A DNA stretch of 64,000 nt from JAKEGK01 sp050116575 (GTDB lineage Bacteria; Pseudomonadota; Gammaproteobacteria; SZUA-152), in assembly GCA_050116575.1 (NCBI GenBank), contig JASFOJ010000001.1, positions 1 to 64,000 on the forward strand, written 5' to 3'. The notes below the pieces were generated by a model. That model was not told where the DNA came from and did not search any database. It saw nothing but the letters and a program-made list of their open reading frames with translations. The stretch's first letter is position 1, and each line of letters opens with the position of its first letter. The position numbers and the translations under genes were made by a program. Positions 8,741 to 17,501 of the stretch are shown piece by piece.

Positions 8741-8783
8741 AACCGGTATCCCCTGCTTTTATGCAGAAAGAGCTATTACCCTT

Positions 8784-9197
8784 TTATACTTTTTTATCGA
8801 TAGCTTCGATCAAATGACACACGGATTCACCGTCCGGTACACCGTCAGGCATTTGTTCCCAGCGCGCCAGCGCCTCTTCCATACGATGTTGCAGTACCAT
8901 CAGTTGCTGCAGTTTTTTACGGTTCTCGTGGATGCGCTGTTGAATAATCTCCCTTACCCTGGGACAGGGAGAATTTCCGCGGTTGGCGTCGCCAAGGATG
9001 TCCTGAATTTCATTTAGCGTAAAACCCAGATGCTTCGCCTGGCGGATAAATTGAACCCGTTGCCGGTCCGCACGCCTGAAAAGTTTATAACCGTTGTTTT
9101 TATCGCGCTCCGGTTTCAGCAAACCGATACGGGTATAATGTCGGATGGTATCGGATGTGACACCGGTGTCTTTGGCAAGTTCGTGTACAGTTAGCAT
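8784..9197 (-). CDS. MerR family heavy-metal-responsive regulator
   Basis: 137 residues. The winged helix is at 1-70 (TVHELAKDTGVTSDTIRHYT, GLLKPERDKNNGYKLF), then a dimerisation helix, then a short metal-binding tail. Cysteines that could bind metal are C78 (NSPCPRV) and C127 (ESVCHLIE). CueR uses two cysteines in a C-terminal loop, and C78 sits where divalent-metal sensors (ZntR, MerR, PbrR types) carry cysteine, so the ligand set is not that of classic CueR. It precedes the copper ATPase gene in one operon. A 19-bp-spaced promoter with a palindromic operator lies directly upstream, implying autoregulation. An AGGGA ribosome-binding site precedes the ATG. Confidence 0.9.
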   Translation of the reverse strand: MLTVHELAKDTGVTSDTIRHYTRIGLLKPERDKNNGYKLFRRADRQRVQFIRQAKHLGFTLNEIQDILGDANRGNSPCPRVREIIQQRIHENRKKLQQLMVLQHRMEEALARWEQMPDGVPDGESVCHLIEAIDKKV

Positions 9198-9228
9198 GGT
9201 TAACGTATCCCTTTTGAACGCTATTGTG

Positions 9229-9259
9229 ATTATAAACCTGTGTGTAACACACAGGTCAA
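9229..9259 (-). promoter_or_regulatory. MerR-type promoter with palindromic operator
   Basis: On the minus strand TTGACC (9254-9259) and TATAAT (9229-9234) are separated by exactly 19 bp, the long spacer that MerR-family activators correct by untwisting DNA. The spacer holds a perfect palindrome, ACCTGTGTG-TTA-CACACAGGT (9236-9256). Transcription would start about 20 bp before the merR ATG and continue into the ATPase gene. Confidence 0.88.
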
Positions 9260-9538
9260 CGTCGCGGGACTTTATAGCCAGGCATCGAATTGACCTCGGT
9301 CATTTCAGAGTTGTTATTACACAGCTTTGGCGTTAAACACGAAATAAAAAGATACCGACGCTGGAGGATTGTCGATACGAGCAGGAAGCCAGGGGATATT
9401 TTTCCGAAATGGGCTTAGTAAGGACGGCGCAACATTGACCCGACTTGCCAACCACGGTTACACCACCCGATGATTATAAACACTATTTTTTGTACGGATT
9501 ATCGGGTATCAAGCACGAAACCGAGGAAATTTCCATTA

Positions 9539-9955
9539 TTATGCGCTTACAGCGTGGGGATACTCGCTGGCATATTCACCATACTTTTTGTCCATGCCTT
9601 TTATATGTGACACGAGCCATTTGTTAAGAAACACAAAAAACTTGTCGGGAACGTTTGCGCAACAGGTCTTATATTCGTCGATAAGCTGGGAGAGCGTGGT
9701 CAATAGTGCTCGATGTATTACTGCATGATTGCGCAGGCCATCATACCCAATGGACTCCATGTAACTTTCTTCCGCCGCAAAATGCCAACGGGCGAAGTCA
9801 AAAAAGCTGTTCATCCGGCCCAAGATCTGTGGTTTTGGTTCGCCATTCTTGTTCAACTGATAAAGTTCATTCATCATATTGATTAATGTTTTATGTTGCT
9901 CGTTCATTTCCACCACGTGAACATCAAATTCTTCAGACCAGGCTATTAAAGGCAT
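9539..9955 (-). CDS. Bacteriohemerythrin
   Basis: 138 residues, the usual single-domain length. All seven diiron ligands are present: H21 (NEQHKTL), H58 and E62 (RWHFAAEE), H77 and H81 (RNHAVIH), H117 and D122 (SHIKGMD). The family binds O2 reversibly at a non-heme diiron site, serving in oxygen delivery, storage or sensing in microaerobic bacteria. It is soluble and cytoplasmic, with no signal peptide or fused domain. It is a single gene with its own upstream region, in which an FNR/Anr-like box lies about 108 bp before the start, fitting oxygen control. Confidence 0.95.
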   Translation of the reverse strand: MPLIAWSEEFDVHVVEMNEQHKTLINMMNELYQLNKNGEPKPQILGRMNSFFDFARWHFAAEESYMESIGYDGLRNHAVIHRALLTTLSQLIDEYKTCCANVPDKFFVFLNKWLVSHIKGMDKKYGEYASEYPHAVSA

Positions 9956-10056
9956 AATAATCTCCCACGCATATCAATTTTCCAATGAACCGCTCACCAC
10001 AACTTTTAGTATCGGAAAAATACCGTAAAGAAGAAGCCCGGCAACAACTTGTTCTT

Positions 10057-10070
10057 TTGATGAACGTCAA
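10057..10070 (-). promoter_or_regulatory. FNR/Anr-like box upstream of hemerythrin
   Basis: TTGAT-GAAC-GTCAA on the plus strand (TTGAC-GTTC-ATCAA on the minus) matches TTGAT-N4-ATCAA at nine of ten positions. It is centred about 108 bp before the hemerythrin start. No strong -10 is visible at the expected distance, so the exact promoter is uncertain. Confidence 0.5.
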
Positions 10071-10103
10071 AAAACCACACACCCGTACCGCTGACGCCCG
10101 CTA

Positions 10104-10125
10104 AAATGTGACGAACCTCACACTT
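10104..10125. promoter_or_regulatory. CRP/Vfr-type site
   Basis: AAATGTGACGAACCTCACACTT contains a perfect TGTGA-N6-TCACA (10107-10122). The flanking A/T also fit the 22-bp CRP consensus. It could act on the minus-strand hemerythrin gene or on a plus-strand transcript covering the small ORF at 10223. Confidence 0.5.
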
Positions 10126-10222
10126 AACTACCATGATGGACACCGGTCATACACAGGCTATTTTAGCCGCGAACCAACCGGATACCTGCCAAATTTGCGG
10201 GTAAATATTTCGAGGAGATTTT

Positions 10223-10288
10223 GTGAATGGAACAATCATCGTGTCAGACGATACACTTCGCTGTCTATCAATCTGTATGTACTGCTGA
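10223..10288 (+). CDS. Possible 21-residue small protein
   Basis: A GTG at 10223 is preceded by GAGGAG at ideal spacing and opens a 21-codon frame (start MNGTIIVSDD, end LSICMYC). An ATG two bases into the same region opens another short frame in a different phase (MEQSSCQTIH). It lies downstream of the CRP-type site in the same intergenic region. Short frames with a good ribosome-binding site also arise by chance, and no family is recognised. Confidence 0.25.
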   Translation: MNGTIIVSDDTLRCLSICMYC

Positions 10289-10331
10289 ATAATAGCTTGT
10301 TTTAGCCGGGTTATGTGGATTGCATTTTGGA

Positions 10332-12200
10332 TCAACTGTTTTCGGACGGCACGGTAAAATAAAACGTTGCCCCTTTGCCAACCTCTCCTTCCGCCCAGAC
10401 GCGACCGCCATGGCGCGTTATCACACGATATACCGTCGCTAACCCGATACCGGTACCCGGATATTCATCGTAAGCGACCAGTCTTTGAAAAGCGCCAAAC
10501 AATTTATGTGAATATTTCATATCAAAACCAATCCCGTTGTCGCGAAAATAATACACTTGCTCCCCGTCCTTGGCGACTTCTCCAAACTCTATCCTGGCAG
10601 TTTGTTCCTTGCCGGTATATTTCAGAGCATTGCTTACCAAATTGGTAACAACAATATCCATCAGCAAATCATCACCGGTAACATATACACCCGGTTGCAC
10701 GACGACATCAACTTTCCGACCATTGACGCCATGCCCCAGACGAGCAAGAACCGAATGCACCTTGGAACTCAGATCAATCTTCTTTTTGGTGATTTCGCTG
10801 CGGTTAATACGGGAAAGTTCCAGTAAATCATCGATCAGATCGCCCATTCGCTGGGCGGCATTGCGTATACGAGCCAGGTTGATCCGGCCTTCATCACCCA
10901 GAACTGCCTCATAGTCTTCCTGCAGTATCTTGCTATAACCGTCTATCGCCCTTAGAGGACTACGAAGATCGTGCGATACCGTATAGGCGAATGATTCCAG
11001 TTCCTTGTTTTTCTCCTCCAGTTCACGGGTCCGTCGTGATACTTTCTCTTCAAGATGCTCACGGTGGCTTTGCAGCTCTTTGTTCATATTTTCCAGATCA
11101 TATTGCGTGAGAATGAGGTTATTCGCCATGTTATTAAAAGTGCCAGCCAGTTCAGCGGCTTCATCGTTCCCTCTGACCACGGCGCGCTGGGAAAGATCGC
11201 CCTCATTAATAGCGTGCGCCGTTTTGGTCAGCTGAACAATGGGTTTACTGATCATTCTGGCAAATGTGTACGATACCCCGATCACTACAAACATGATGCC
11301 GAGGGTAATAACGAAAATATATTTGACCAGGCTGTTAATGGGCTTGAACGCTTCCGCGGTGTCAATTTTGACAACCACTCCCCAGCCGGTTTCACTAATA
11401 TAGTTGGTCGCAGCCAGTACTTCTTTTCCCCGGTAATCCGTTGCCGTAGTGAGCAATGCTTTTTTTGCCGCTAACGCTTTCACCAGCGGGTTGGCATCAT
11501 TGTCAATGGGCTCCTTCAGCGTTAACGCCGCTTCGGCGTTAAATCTCAGCGGTGTTAAATATTGAACAGCTTTTCCATCGGCGCTTATCCTTCCCAGCAG
11601 GGTCTCTCCGGTTTGCCGCAGGCCTGAATAATCGCGGATCAGTGATACGATATTATGGGCGTTGGATTCGATCAGCAAAATCCCGACAAATTCGCCATTA
11701 ATGGTTAGTGGACCGGATAAATAAACGTTCAGATTACCATTTTCATCTTGAAAAAAATGTTCCGCATTATTCTCCTTTCGCGCTTGGGCATAAAAATCAT
11801 ATTGGCGGTAATTCAGCTTCGCCTGCCCGGGTTCGGTCGAAACAATAACACGACCGTTCTTGTTCAATACGGAAATGGCCGTGAAACTGCCAATGGATGC
11901 CAATGCGTCACCGATAATGCGCCTTATTTTTACAAGGAGTTCTGGATTGCCTGTTTTCAGGTATTCACTGAGACTGATACGCAATTGTGTACGGCTTGTC
12001 ACCAGGCGGAGGCGTTCCAGGTTTTGCTCTATGATGCTGCGCACACGATGGCTTTGGATGGATGATACGGATTCAAGATGCCCCAGGACTTCAGAAGTCA
12101 GAATTTGTTTTACATAAAAATAAATAAATACACTGATGAACACCAGTGCCAGTAAAGACACAGTGAGGTAAGTAATACTAAGTTTGGCGCGAATGTTCAT
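10332..12200 (-). CDS. Membrane sensor histidine kinase (Cache-HAMP-HisKA-HATPase)
   Basis: 622 residues. TM1 at about 9-31; an extracytoplasmic Cache-like sensor at 32-292; TM2 at about 293-315; HAMP at 313-365; a coiled coil at 366-402; HisKA with phospho-acceptor H410 in YTVSHDLRSPLRAIDGY; then the ATPase with N box VTNLVSNALKYT, G1 DNGIGFD and G2 PGTGIGLATVYRVI. The C-terminal half resembles phytochrome-like kinases. No response regulator lies next to it, so its partner is elsewhere. The signal sensed by the Cache domain is unknown, probably a small molecule. It is transcribed alone, 250 bp downstream of the glycerate kinase gene. Confidence 0.9.
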   Translation of the reverse strand: MNIRAKLSITYLTVSLLALVFISVFIYFYVKQILTSEVLGHLESVSSIQSHRVRSIIEQNLERLRLVTSRTQLRISLSEYLKTGNPELLVKIRRIIGDALASIGSFTAISVLNKNGRVIVSTEPGQAKLNYRQYDFYAQARKENNAEHFFQDENGNLNVYLSGPLTINGEFVGILLIESNAHNIVSLIRDYSGLRQTGETLLGRISADGKAVQYLTPLRFNAEAALTLKEPIDNDANPLVKALAAKKALLTTATDYRGKEVLAATNYISETGWGVVVKIDTAEAFKPINSLVKYIFVITLGIMFVVIGVSYTFARMISKPIVQLTKTAHAINEGDLSQRAVVRGNDEAAELAGTFNNMANNLILTQYDLENMNKELQSHREHLEEKVSRRTRELEEKNKELESFAYTVSHDLRSPLRAIDGYSKILQEDYEAVLGDEGRINLARIRNAAQRMGDLIDDLLELSRINRSEITKKKIDLSSKVHSVLARLGHGVNGRKVDVVVQPGVYVTGDDLLMDIVVTNLVSNALKYTGKEQTARIEFGEVAKDGEQVYYFRDNGIGFDMKYSHKLFGAFQRLVAYDEYPGTGIGLATVYRVITRHGGRVWAEGEVGKGATFYFTVPSENS

Positions 12201-12279
12201 TAATTCACACTATAGTCCATTCTGAACCACTATTAGTAGCCGTATGTATATCAAATATAGCGCGAAAGAATTGTAATGA

Positions 12280-12297
12280 AACCCGGACTGCCGGGTT
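12280..12297 (-). terminator. Weak hairpin, possible terminator of the glycerate kinase transcript
   Basis: On the minus strand AACCCGG-CAGT-CCGGGTT is a perfect 7-bp stem with a 4-nt loop, followed by TCATT rather than a clean T-tract. It lies 155 bp after the glycerate kinase stop and 80 bp before the histidine kinase start. Confidence 0.35.
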
Positions 12298-12451
12298 AAT
12301 GCAAGATACAGCCTTAATCACCGGTTTTTATCCTTTTGACTATCGCATCAAATTAGACGGCCCTGGCGTCTGACTCCCTATGACATTGTCACTAAATACG
12401 GCTGTTGGTCTGAGTCGGCCAAAAGTTGTAAGCAAAATTTACTCAATATTG

Positions 12452-13780
12452 TTATATCTTGGAATTTTTGACCTCGACATTACAATAATCGTCACTGTAA
12501 TACCCCAATATTATATCCGTCACATTCGTGCCCGTCGGACCTGTTTGCAGTAGATCGCCACTGGCGGTAAATAATGTCGAGGCATCCGCCCGTTGCAGAT
12601 AAATGCCCGGGTCGAAATGAACGCCGGATGTGCTACATGCCCTATCTATCGACGTTGCATCCGCACATACACCGGCAACCCCGGAATTGCCGTCATCGCC
12701 GTCGGTCCCGGCCGACAACAGCGCCCATCGTTTATGTCTTTCATGGTGTAACGCAATCGCGGCACTCAACGCCAGAGTTTGGCAACGACCACCGGTTCCC
12801 GGGTTCTCGGGCAGGGTAACCGTGGTTTCGCCACCCCAAATATGAAGCCGACCGGGTCGTGATTGCATAATTGCCGCCACTTTTTCGCCGGTTTCAACCG
12901 CATCTCCCTGCAAATACTCGTCGTGAACTTCTGCCGCATATCCCAGGTCCCTGGCAGCCGCCGCGGCCGCAGCGACGGCTTGTTGAATATTGGCAATGAT
13001 TTGCCAGTGAATTCCATGAAAACATTGATCGCCGGGGGCAGGCATGGGCGGCGCCAGTGTAAGCATGCGCTGGATCTCGGCGGGCAGTGATTGCCTGTCG
13101 GCCGGCGATAACGAAGCCCCTGACGGGAACAGTAAACCCGATCCAATAATGGCAGGATCATCGCTCTGAACATCGGAGATTATCAGTACCATGGTATCCC
13201 GGCCTTCGAGATACCGCGCCAAGCGACCTCCTTTAATGGCGGATACCTGTTTGCGAATGGCGTTCATTTTATCGATGGGCAAGCCGCTGTGCAGCAACCA
13301 CTGATTTAACTGTTGCAGGTGCTCGATGGTCAGAGACGGTGGCAACACGTCGACCAGCGCCGAGGTGCCCCCGGAAACCAAAAACAACAATCGGGTCGTG
13401 ACCGGTATGTCTGCTATTAGTGCCAGCAACAGTTCACCTGCCTGCAGGCTGTTTTGATCGGGCAATGGATGACCCGCTTCCACCACCCGAAACCCGGAAA
13501 GGCTGCCGCCGTAATATCCACGTTTGGTAATAACCAGCCCTTCCTGCATTTTTTCGTCCAGCACACGCTGGGCGCCCGCGGCCATTTGACAGGCGGCCTT
13601 GCCCACAGCAATGACACATACATCGCCGCCAAGCGGGTGTTGCTGCAAATAACGTTCAACGCAGCGGCACCCTTCTACCGATTGCACGGCTTCGGTAAAC
13701 ACCCGCCGCAGGTCACTTTTTAGTGCGCCATTGCGTGAGCCATTGATATTCATGGATATTTTAGGCCGCGGCATTGGCAA
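12452..13780 (-). CDS. Glycerate 2-kinase (type II, MOFRL family)
   Basis: 442 residues, normal for the DUF4147/MOFRL family (GckA/TtuD type). The N-terminal domain has VCVIAVGKAACQMAAGAQRV, GYYGG, EAGHPLPD and FLVSGGTSALVDVLPP. The C-terminal MOFRL domain contains the GGETTVT, GGRCQTLAL and LLSAGTDGDDG motifs. The enzyme phosphorylates D-glycerate to 2-phosphoglycerate, linking glyoxylate or serine-type carbon to glycolysis. It is a single gene, divergent from the cyclase gene. The first in-frame ATG at 13780 is used; a second at 13753 is equally plausible, as neither has a strong ribosome-binding site. Confidence 0.9.
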   Translation of the reverse strand: MPMPRPKISMNINGSRNGALKSDLRRVFTEAVQSVEGCRCVERYLQQHPLGGDVCVIAVGKAACQMAAGAQRVLDEKMQEGLVITKRGYYGGSLSGFRVVEAGHPLPDQNSLQAGELLLALIADIPVTTRLLFLVSGGTSALVDVLPPSLTIEHLQQLNQWLLHSGLPIDKMNAIRKQVSAIKGGRLARYLEGRDTMVLIISDVQSDDPAIIGSGLLFPSGASLSPADRQSLPAEIQRMLTLAPPMPAPGDQCFHGIHWQIIANIQQAVAAAAAAARDLGYAAEVHDEYLQGDAVETGEKVAAIMQSRPGRLHIWGGETTVTLPENPGTGGRCQTLALSAAIALHHERHKRWALLSAGTDGDDGNSGVAGVCADATSIDRACSTSGVHFDPGIYLQRADASTLFTASGDLLQTGPTGTNVTDIILGYYSDDYCNVEVKNSKI

Positions 13781-13962
13781 ATAAACGTTCGGCTCATAAC
13801 CATTGCGATAACTGTGTATTTGCGTAAAATCGTTTATGTAAACTGATTATAATTAGTACAGATGTCGCGCCAGTGGCATCATAATAACAACAATAATCTG
13901 AAACGCGGTAATCCCGGTACAGCAGTAACATTTCGATAAATATACGGTTCAATGGTTGTGCT

Positions 13963-16900
13963 ATGCATTGTATAAATTGCGGTTTCGATAATCCTGAGGG
14001 TATGAAATATTGTGGCCAGTGCGCAACACCGCTGGCGCCCGTTTGTGGCCAATGCCAATTTGAAAACCCCCCGGGTTTCAAATTTTGTGGCCAATGTGGT
14101 CACCCTTTACAAGGGGGAAAGTCACAGGGGGATAAGATCGGCAATACGGCGAGATCGGATAATTCCCAAACCGCCGGCCATGGGGCCGTGGCTATGGCTT
14201 CTTCCCAGAGCGGTTCCGGTTACCATGAAGCCGAGCGCCGACAGTTGACCGTTTTGTTTTGCGATCTCGTGGGATCTGCCGCGCTGTCTGAGGTCATCGA
14301 CCCTGAAGACCTGCGCGATATTATGGGTGAATACCGGGATACCTGCCAGGACGTTGTTGAGCGGTTTCAGGGGCATATAGCGCAATACCTGGGGGACGGC
14401 ATATTAACCTATTTCGGCTTTCCCCAGGCCAATGAAGACGACGCCAGCCGTGCTGTCGAAGCCGGGCTGGCTATGGTGAGCGGTGTCCAGCTCCTCAACG
14501 AACGCCTTTTTGCCGAACGCGGCATACAACTGTCAATTCGCGTGGGCGTTCATACCGGCCTAGTGGTCATCGGTGAGATCGGCAGTGATGACAAGCGGTC
14601 ATTGGCATTGGGCACCACTCCCAATGTGGCCGCGCGGTTACAGAACCTGGCCGAACCCAACTCCGTATTAATCAGCGATGCCACGTACCGGCTTGCGCAA
14701 GGACACTTTCGTTGCACTTGCATCGGCGAAAATACGCTAAAGGGTTTTCGCGTCCCGTTTACGCTATACAAGGTCGAAGACAGCGGTCAACAACCGTTTC
14801 CGGCGGTTTCCGAATCGGCGTATAACCAGGTGCCGCTTATTGGCCGGGAACAGGAATCGGCGTTGATTCTGGACCGCCTGGAACAGGCACGCGCCGGCCA
14901 GGGACAGGTCGTGTTATTGAGCGGGGAAGCCGGTATCGGCAAATCGCGCCTTGTACAGTTGCTACGCGAAGTGGTGGTTGGGGACGATGTTCGTCTTTTC
15001 GAATGCTGGGGATCGCCCTATCACAAAAACAGTTTTTTGCATTGTGTCATGACCGTATTTCACGATGTACTTGAGCTTGACCAATGCACCAGCGACGAGG
15101 AAAAAATCCAGCAACTGGAAACACCCCTGGCAAATTCAGGCGTGCCGCTCACCGAAAGTGTACCGTTACTGGCGGAACTACTTTCCATAACGATACCGCA
15201 GGGTCGCTACTCTGAGCCGCAATTTACACCGCAGCAGCGCAAACAAAAAATTCTGGAATCACTGCTGGGACTGGTACTGGGGCTGGCAACGGACCGCACG
15301 GTGGTCATTATTGTTGAAGACCTGCACTGGGTGGACCCCACCACCGTCGAACTGCTGGAAATGCTGATCGATCACGTGCCCACGATGAATATCTTTCTGG
15401 TGTTAAGTTATCGTCTGGATTTTACACCACCGTGGTCACCGCGCTCCCATATTACACACATATCCGTTAACCGACTGACCCGCAAACAGGCCGGCCATAT
15501 GGTCCGTTGGATCTGCAACAACAAGGAATTGCCGTCGACGGTATTTGACGAGATCATCAATAAGACGGACGGCACGCCGTTTTTCGTGGAAGAACTGACG
15601 AAAATGGTCCTGGAATCGGATATGTTGCGGGAGAGCGGTGACCATTATGAATTGAAAGGACCAGTGTCCAGCCTGGCGATTCCCTCCACGCTACAGGATT
15701 CGTTGATGGCAAGACTGGACCGGCTGGGCGCCGCAAAGGAACTGGCGCAACTGAGCGCGACCCTGGGCCGCGAATTCGCACACAATATTCTCAAAGCGGT
15801 AACCGAAGGTGTTTATAGCGACATGGAACCCCAGTTATCGTCACTGGTCTTCCATGAACTGCTCTATCAACGGGGATTACCGCCAGGAGCCTCTTACACG
15901 TTCAGGCATGCACTGGTGCACGAGGTCGCATATCAATCGCTGCTGAAGAAAACACGACAAAAATACCATCGCAAAATCGCGGAAGTACTGGCTACCCAGT
16001 TTCCGGAAAAGATTCAGGAAAACCCGGAAATCATGGCGCACCATTGCAACGAGGCCGGAGATTACGAAAGTGCTGCGCAATACTGGTCCCGTGCCGGCCG
16101 GCTGGCGATTCAACGCTCGGCCAATGCCGATGCGACAGTCCATCTAACCAGTGCCCTGACTGCACTGGAAAATCTGCCGGATTCGGAGAAAAAGGCGGAA
16201 ACGGAATTGCAGGTGCAAGCGGCGTTGGGTCTGGCCAATATGCTGTTAAAAGGTTATTCCGCCGATGAAGTACAATCCGCCTACGGCCGCGCCTATGAAC
16301 TCAGCCGCCATACCGGTAAATCATCCGCGTTATTCCCGATACTTTGTGGCTTGTGGGAATTTTATCTGGTTCGTGCCGACCTGGAGACGGCACAGGATCT
16401 CGCCATTCAGCTGCAAAACATGGCTTCCAACAACGGCTGCTTTGTGGAGGCATATCGCACACTGGGTGCTACCGCGTTCTGGCGAGGTGATTTGGCAAGT
16501 GCTGAACAGTACCTGCAACGCGGACTTGCCACCGAAGTTGCTGACCAAACGACCCAGTCCATGCCGGTCTACGGTCAGGACAGCCGGGTGGCGACACTGG
16601 CCAGTGCTGCCTGTGTATCCTGGCTTACCGGTCATGCCGATCGCGCTCTCGATCAGATAGCCCAGGCGCTGTCCCGCGCCAACGACATTAATCATCCGTT
16701 CAGCATCGTCTATGCCACTTACTTTTCATCCATTATTCGTCAGTTACGCGGCGACGTCGAAGAAACGCGGCAACTCACTGAACAAACCATGGAATTGTCG
16801 CGGCAATATGAATTTACCTTCTGGTTGGAAATCACCTGTATGGTGAACCTGTGGGCACAGTTTGAGCTCACCGGTGACAGCAAACTTATTGAAGCATTTA

Positions 16901-17406
16901 AGGCCAGGCTGGACCATTATATCAAGGTCGGCAGCCGTCTTGCGTTATCATACTTGAGATCATTGCTCGCCCGAATGATGATCAAGGCCGGATGGCTTGA
17001 CCAGGCCAGCGCTATCGTAGACAGCTCCATTGAGGATTTATCCAAACACCAGGAGCACTTCTTCCAGTCGGAAATTTTTCGCTTGAAAGCGTTAATTGAA
17101 ATGCAACTGGAATCAGGCGCCGGGGATCCGGAGGTGTCATTTGTCGAAGCACTGCAAACCGCCAGCCAGCAAAATGCACTGGCACTGGAATTACGTACCG
17201 TCATCGATTATTGTCGCCACTTGCGCCGTCAAAACCAAATAGACAAAGCTCGGCAACAGTTAGCCGATACTATGGCAAAATTCAATGAAGGAAAAAACAG
17301 CCGCGACTACCGGCAGGCGGAAACATTGTTACAGGAATTAACAGCGGATACCCACGAACCGGTCTTGCTGAAACCGCAACGACAATCGCCTTCGAAGGTC
17401 ATTTAA
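13963..17406 (+). CDS. Class III nucleotidyl cyclase / AAA ATPase / TPR signalling protein
   Basis: 1147 residues. A double zinc ribbon (CINCG, YCGQC, CGQCQ, FCGQCG within 1-46) and a linker precede a class III cyclase domain (about 92-270) with metal-binding aspartates D101 (LFCDLVGS) and D145 (LGDGILTYFG) and the transition-state pair N221/R225 (NVAARLQ). A STAND-like ATPase follows (Walker A GEAGIGKS at 321-328; VVIIVEDLHWVD as Walker B), then a long TPR array to the end. The core catalytic residues are intact, so cAMP synthesis is plausible, gated by NTPase and TPR partner binding. This fusion type is widespread but its trigger is unknown. It is divergent from glycerate kinase and convergent with the HDOD gene. 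Confidence 0.88.
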   Translation: MHCINCGFDNPEGMKYCGQCATPLAPVCGQCQFENPPGFKFCGQCGHPLQGGKSQGDKIGNTARSDNSQTAGHGAVAMASSQSGSGYHEAERRQLTVLFCDLVGSAALSEVIDPEDLRDIMGEYRDTCQDVVERFQGHIAQYLGDGILTYFGFPQANEDDASRAVEAGLAMVSGVQLLNERLFAERGIQLSIRVGVHTGLVVIGEIGSDDKRSLALGTTPNVAARLQNLAEPNSVLISDATYRLAQGHFRCTCIGENTLKGFRVPFTLYKVEDSGQQPFPAVSESAYNQVPLIGREQESALILDRLEQARAGQGQVVLLSGEAGIGKSRLVQLLREVVVGDDVRLFECWGSPYHKNSFLHCVMTVFHDVLELDQCTSDEEKIQQLETPLANSGVPLTESVPLLAELLSITIPQGRYSEPQFTPQQRKQKILESLLGLVLGLATDRTVVIIVEDLHWVDPTTVELLEMLIDHVPTMNIFLVLSYRLDFTPPWSPRSHITHISVNRLTRKQAGHMVRWICNNKELPSTVFDEIINKTDGTPFFVEELTKMVLESDMLRESGDHYELKGPVSSLAIPSTLQDSLMARLDRLGAAKELAQLSATLGREFAHNILKAVTEGVYSDMEPQLSSLVFHELLYQRGLPPGASYTFRHALVHEVAYQSLLKKTRQKYHRKIAEVLATQFPEKIQENPEIMAHHCNEAGDYESAAQYWSRAGRLAIQRSANADATVHLTSALTALENLPDSEKKAETELQVQAALGLANMLLKGYSADEVQSAYGRAYELSRHTGKSSALFPILCGLWEFYLVRADLETAQDLAIQLQNMASNNGCFVEAYRTLGATAFWRGDLASAEQYLQRGLATEVADQTTQSMPVYGQDSRVATLASAACVSWLTGHADRALDQIAQALSRANDINHPFSIVYATYFSSIIRQLRGDVEETRQLTEQTMELSRQYEFTFWLEITCMVNLWAQFELTGDSKLIEAFKARLDHYIKVGSRLALSYLRSLLARMMIKAGWLDQASAIVDSSIEDLSKHQEHFFQSEIFRLKALIEMQLESGAGDPEVSFVEALQTASQQNALALELRTVIDYCRHLRRQNQIDKARQQLADTMAKFNEGKNSRDYRQAETLLQELTADTHEPVLLKPQRQSPSKVI

Positions 17407-17501
17407 TGGCGGAAATTGAATTTACCGCTGGTTTAAAGCGAAGATACCGCCGATCTAAAGCGAAGAAAGTCCAGTGCGATAACGATTCTATATTTCCACG
17501 C

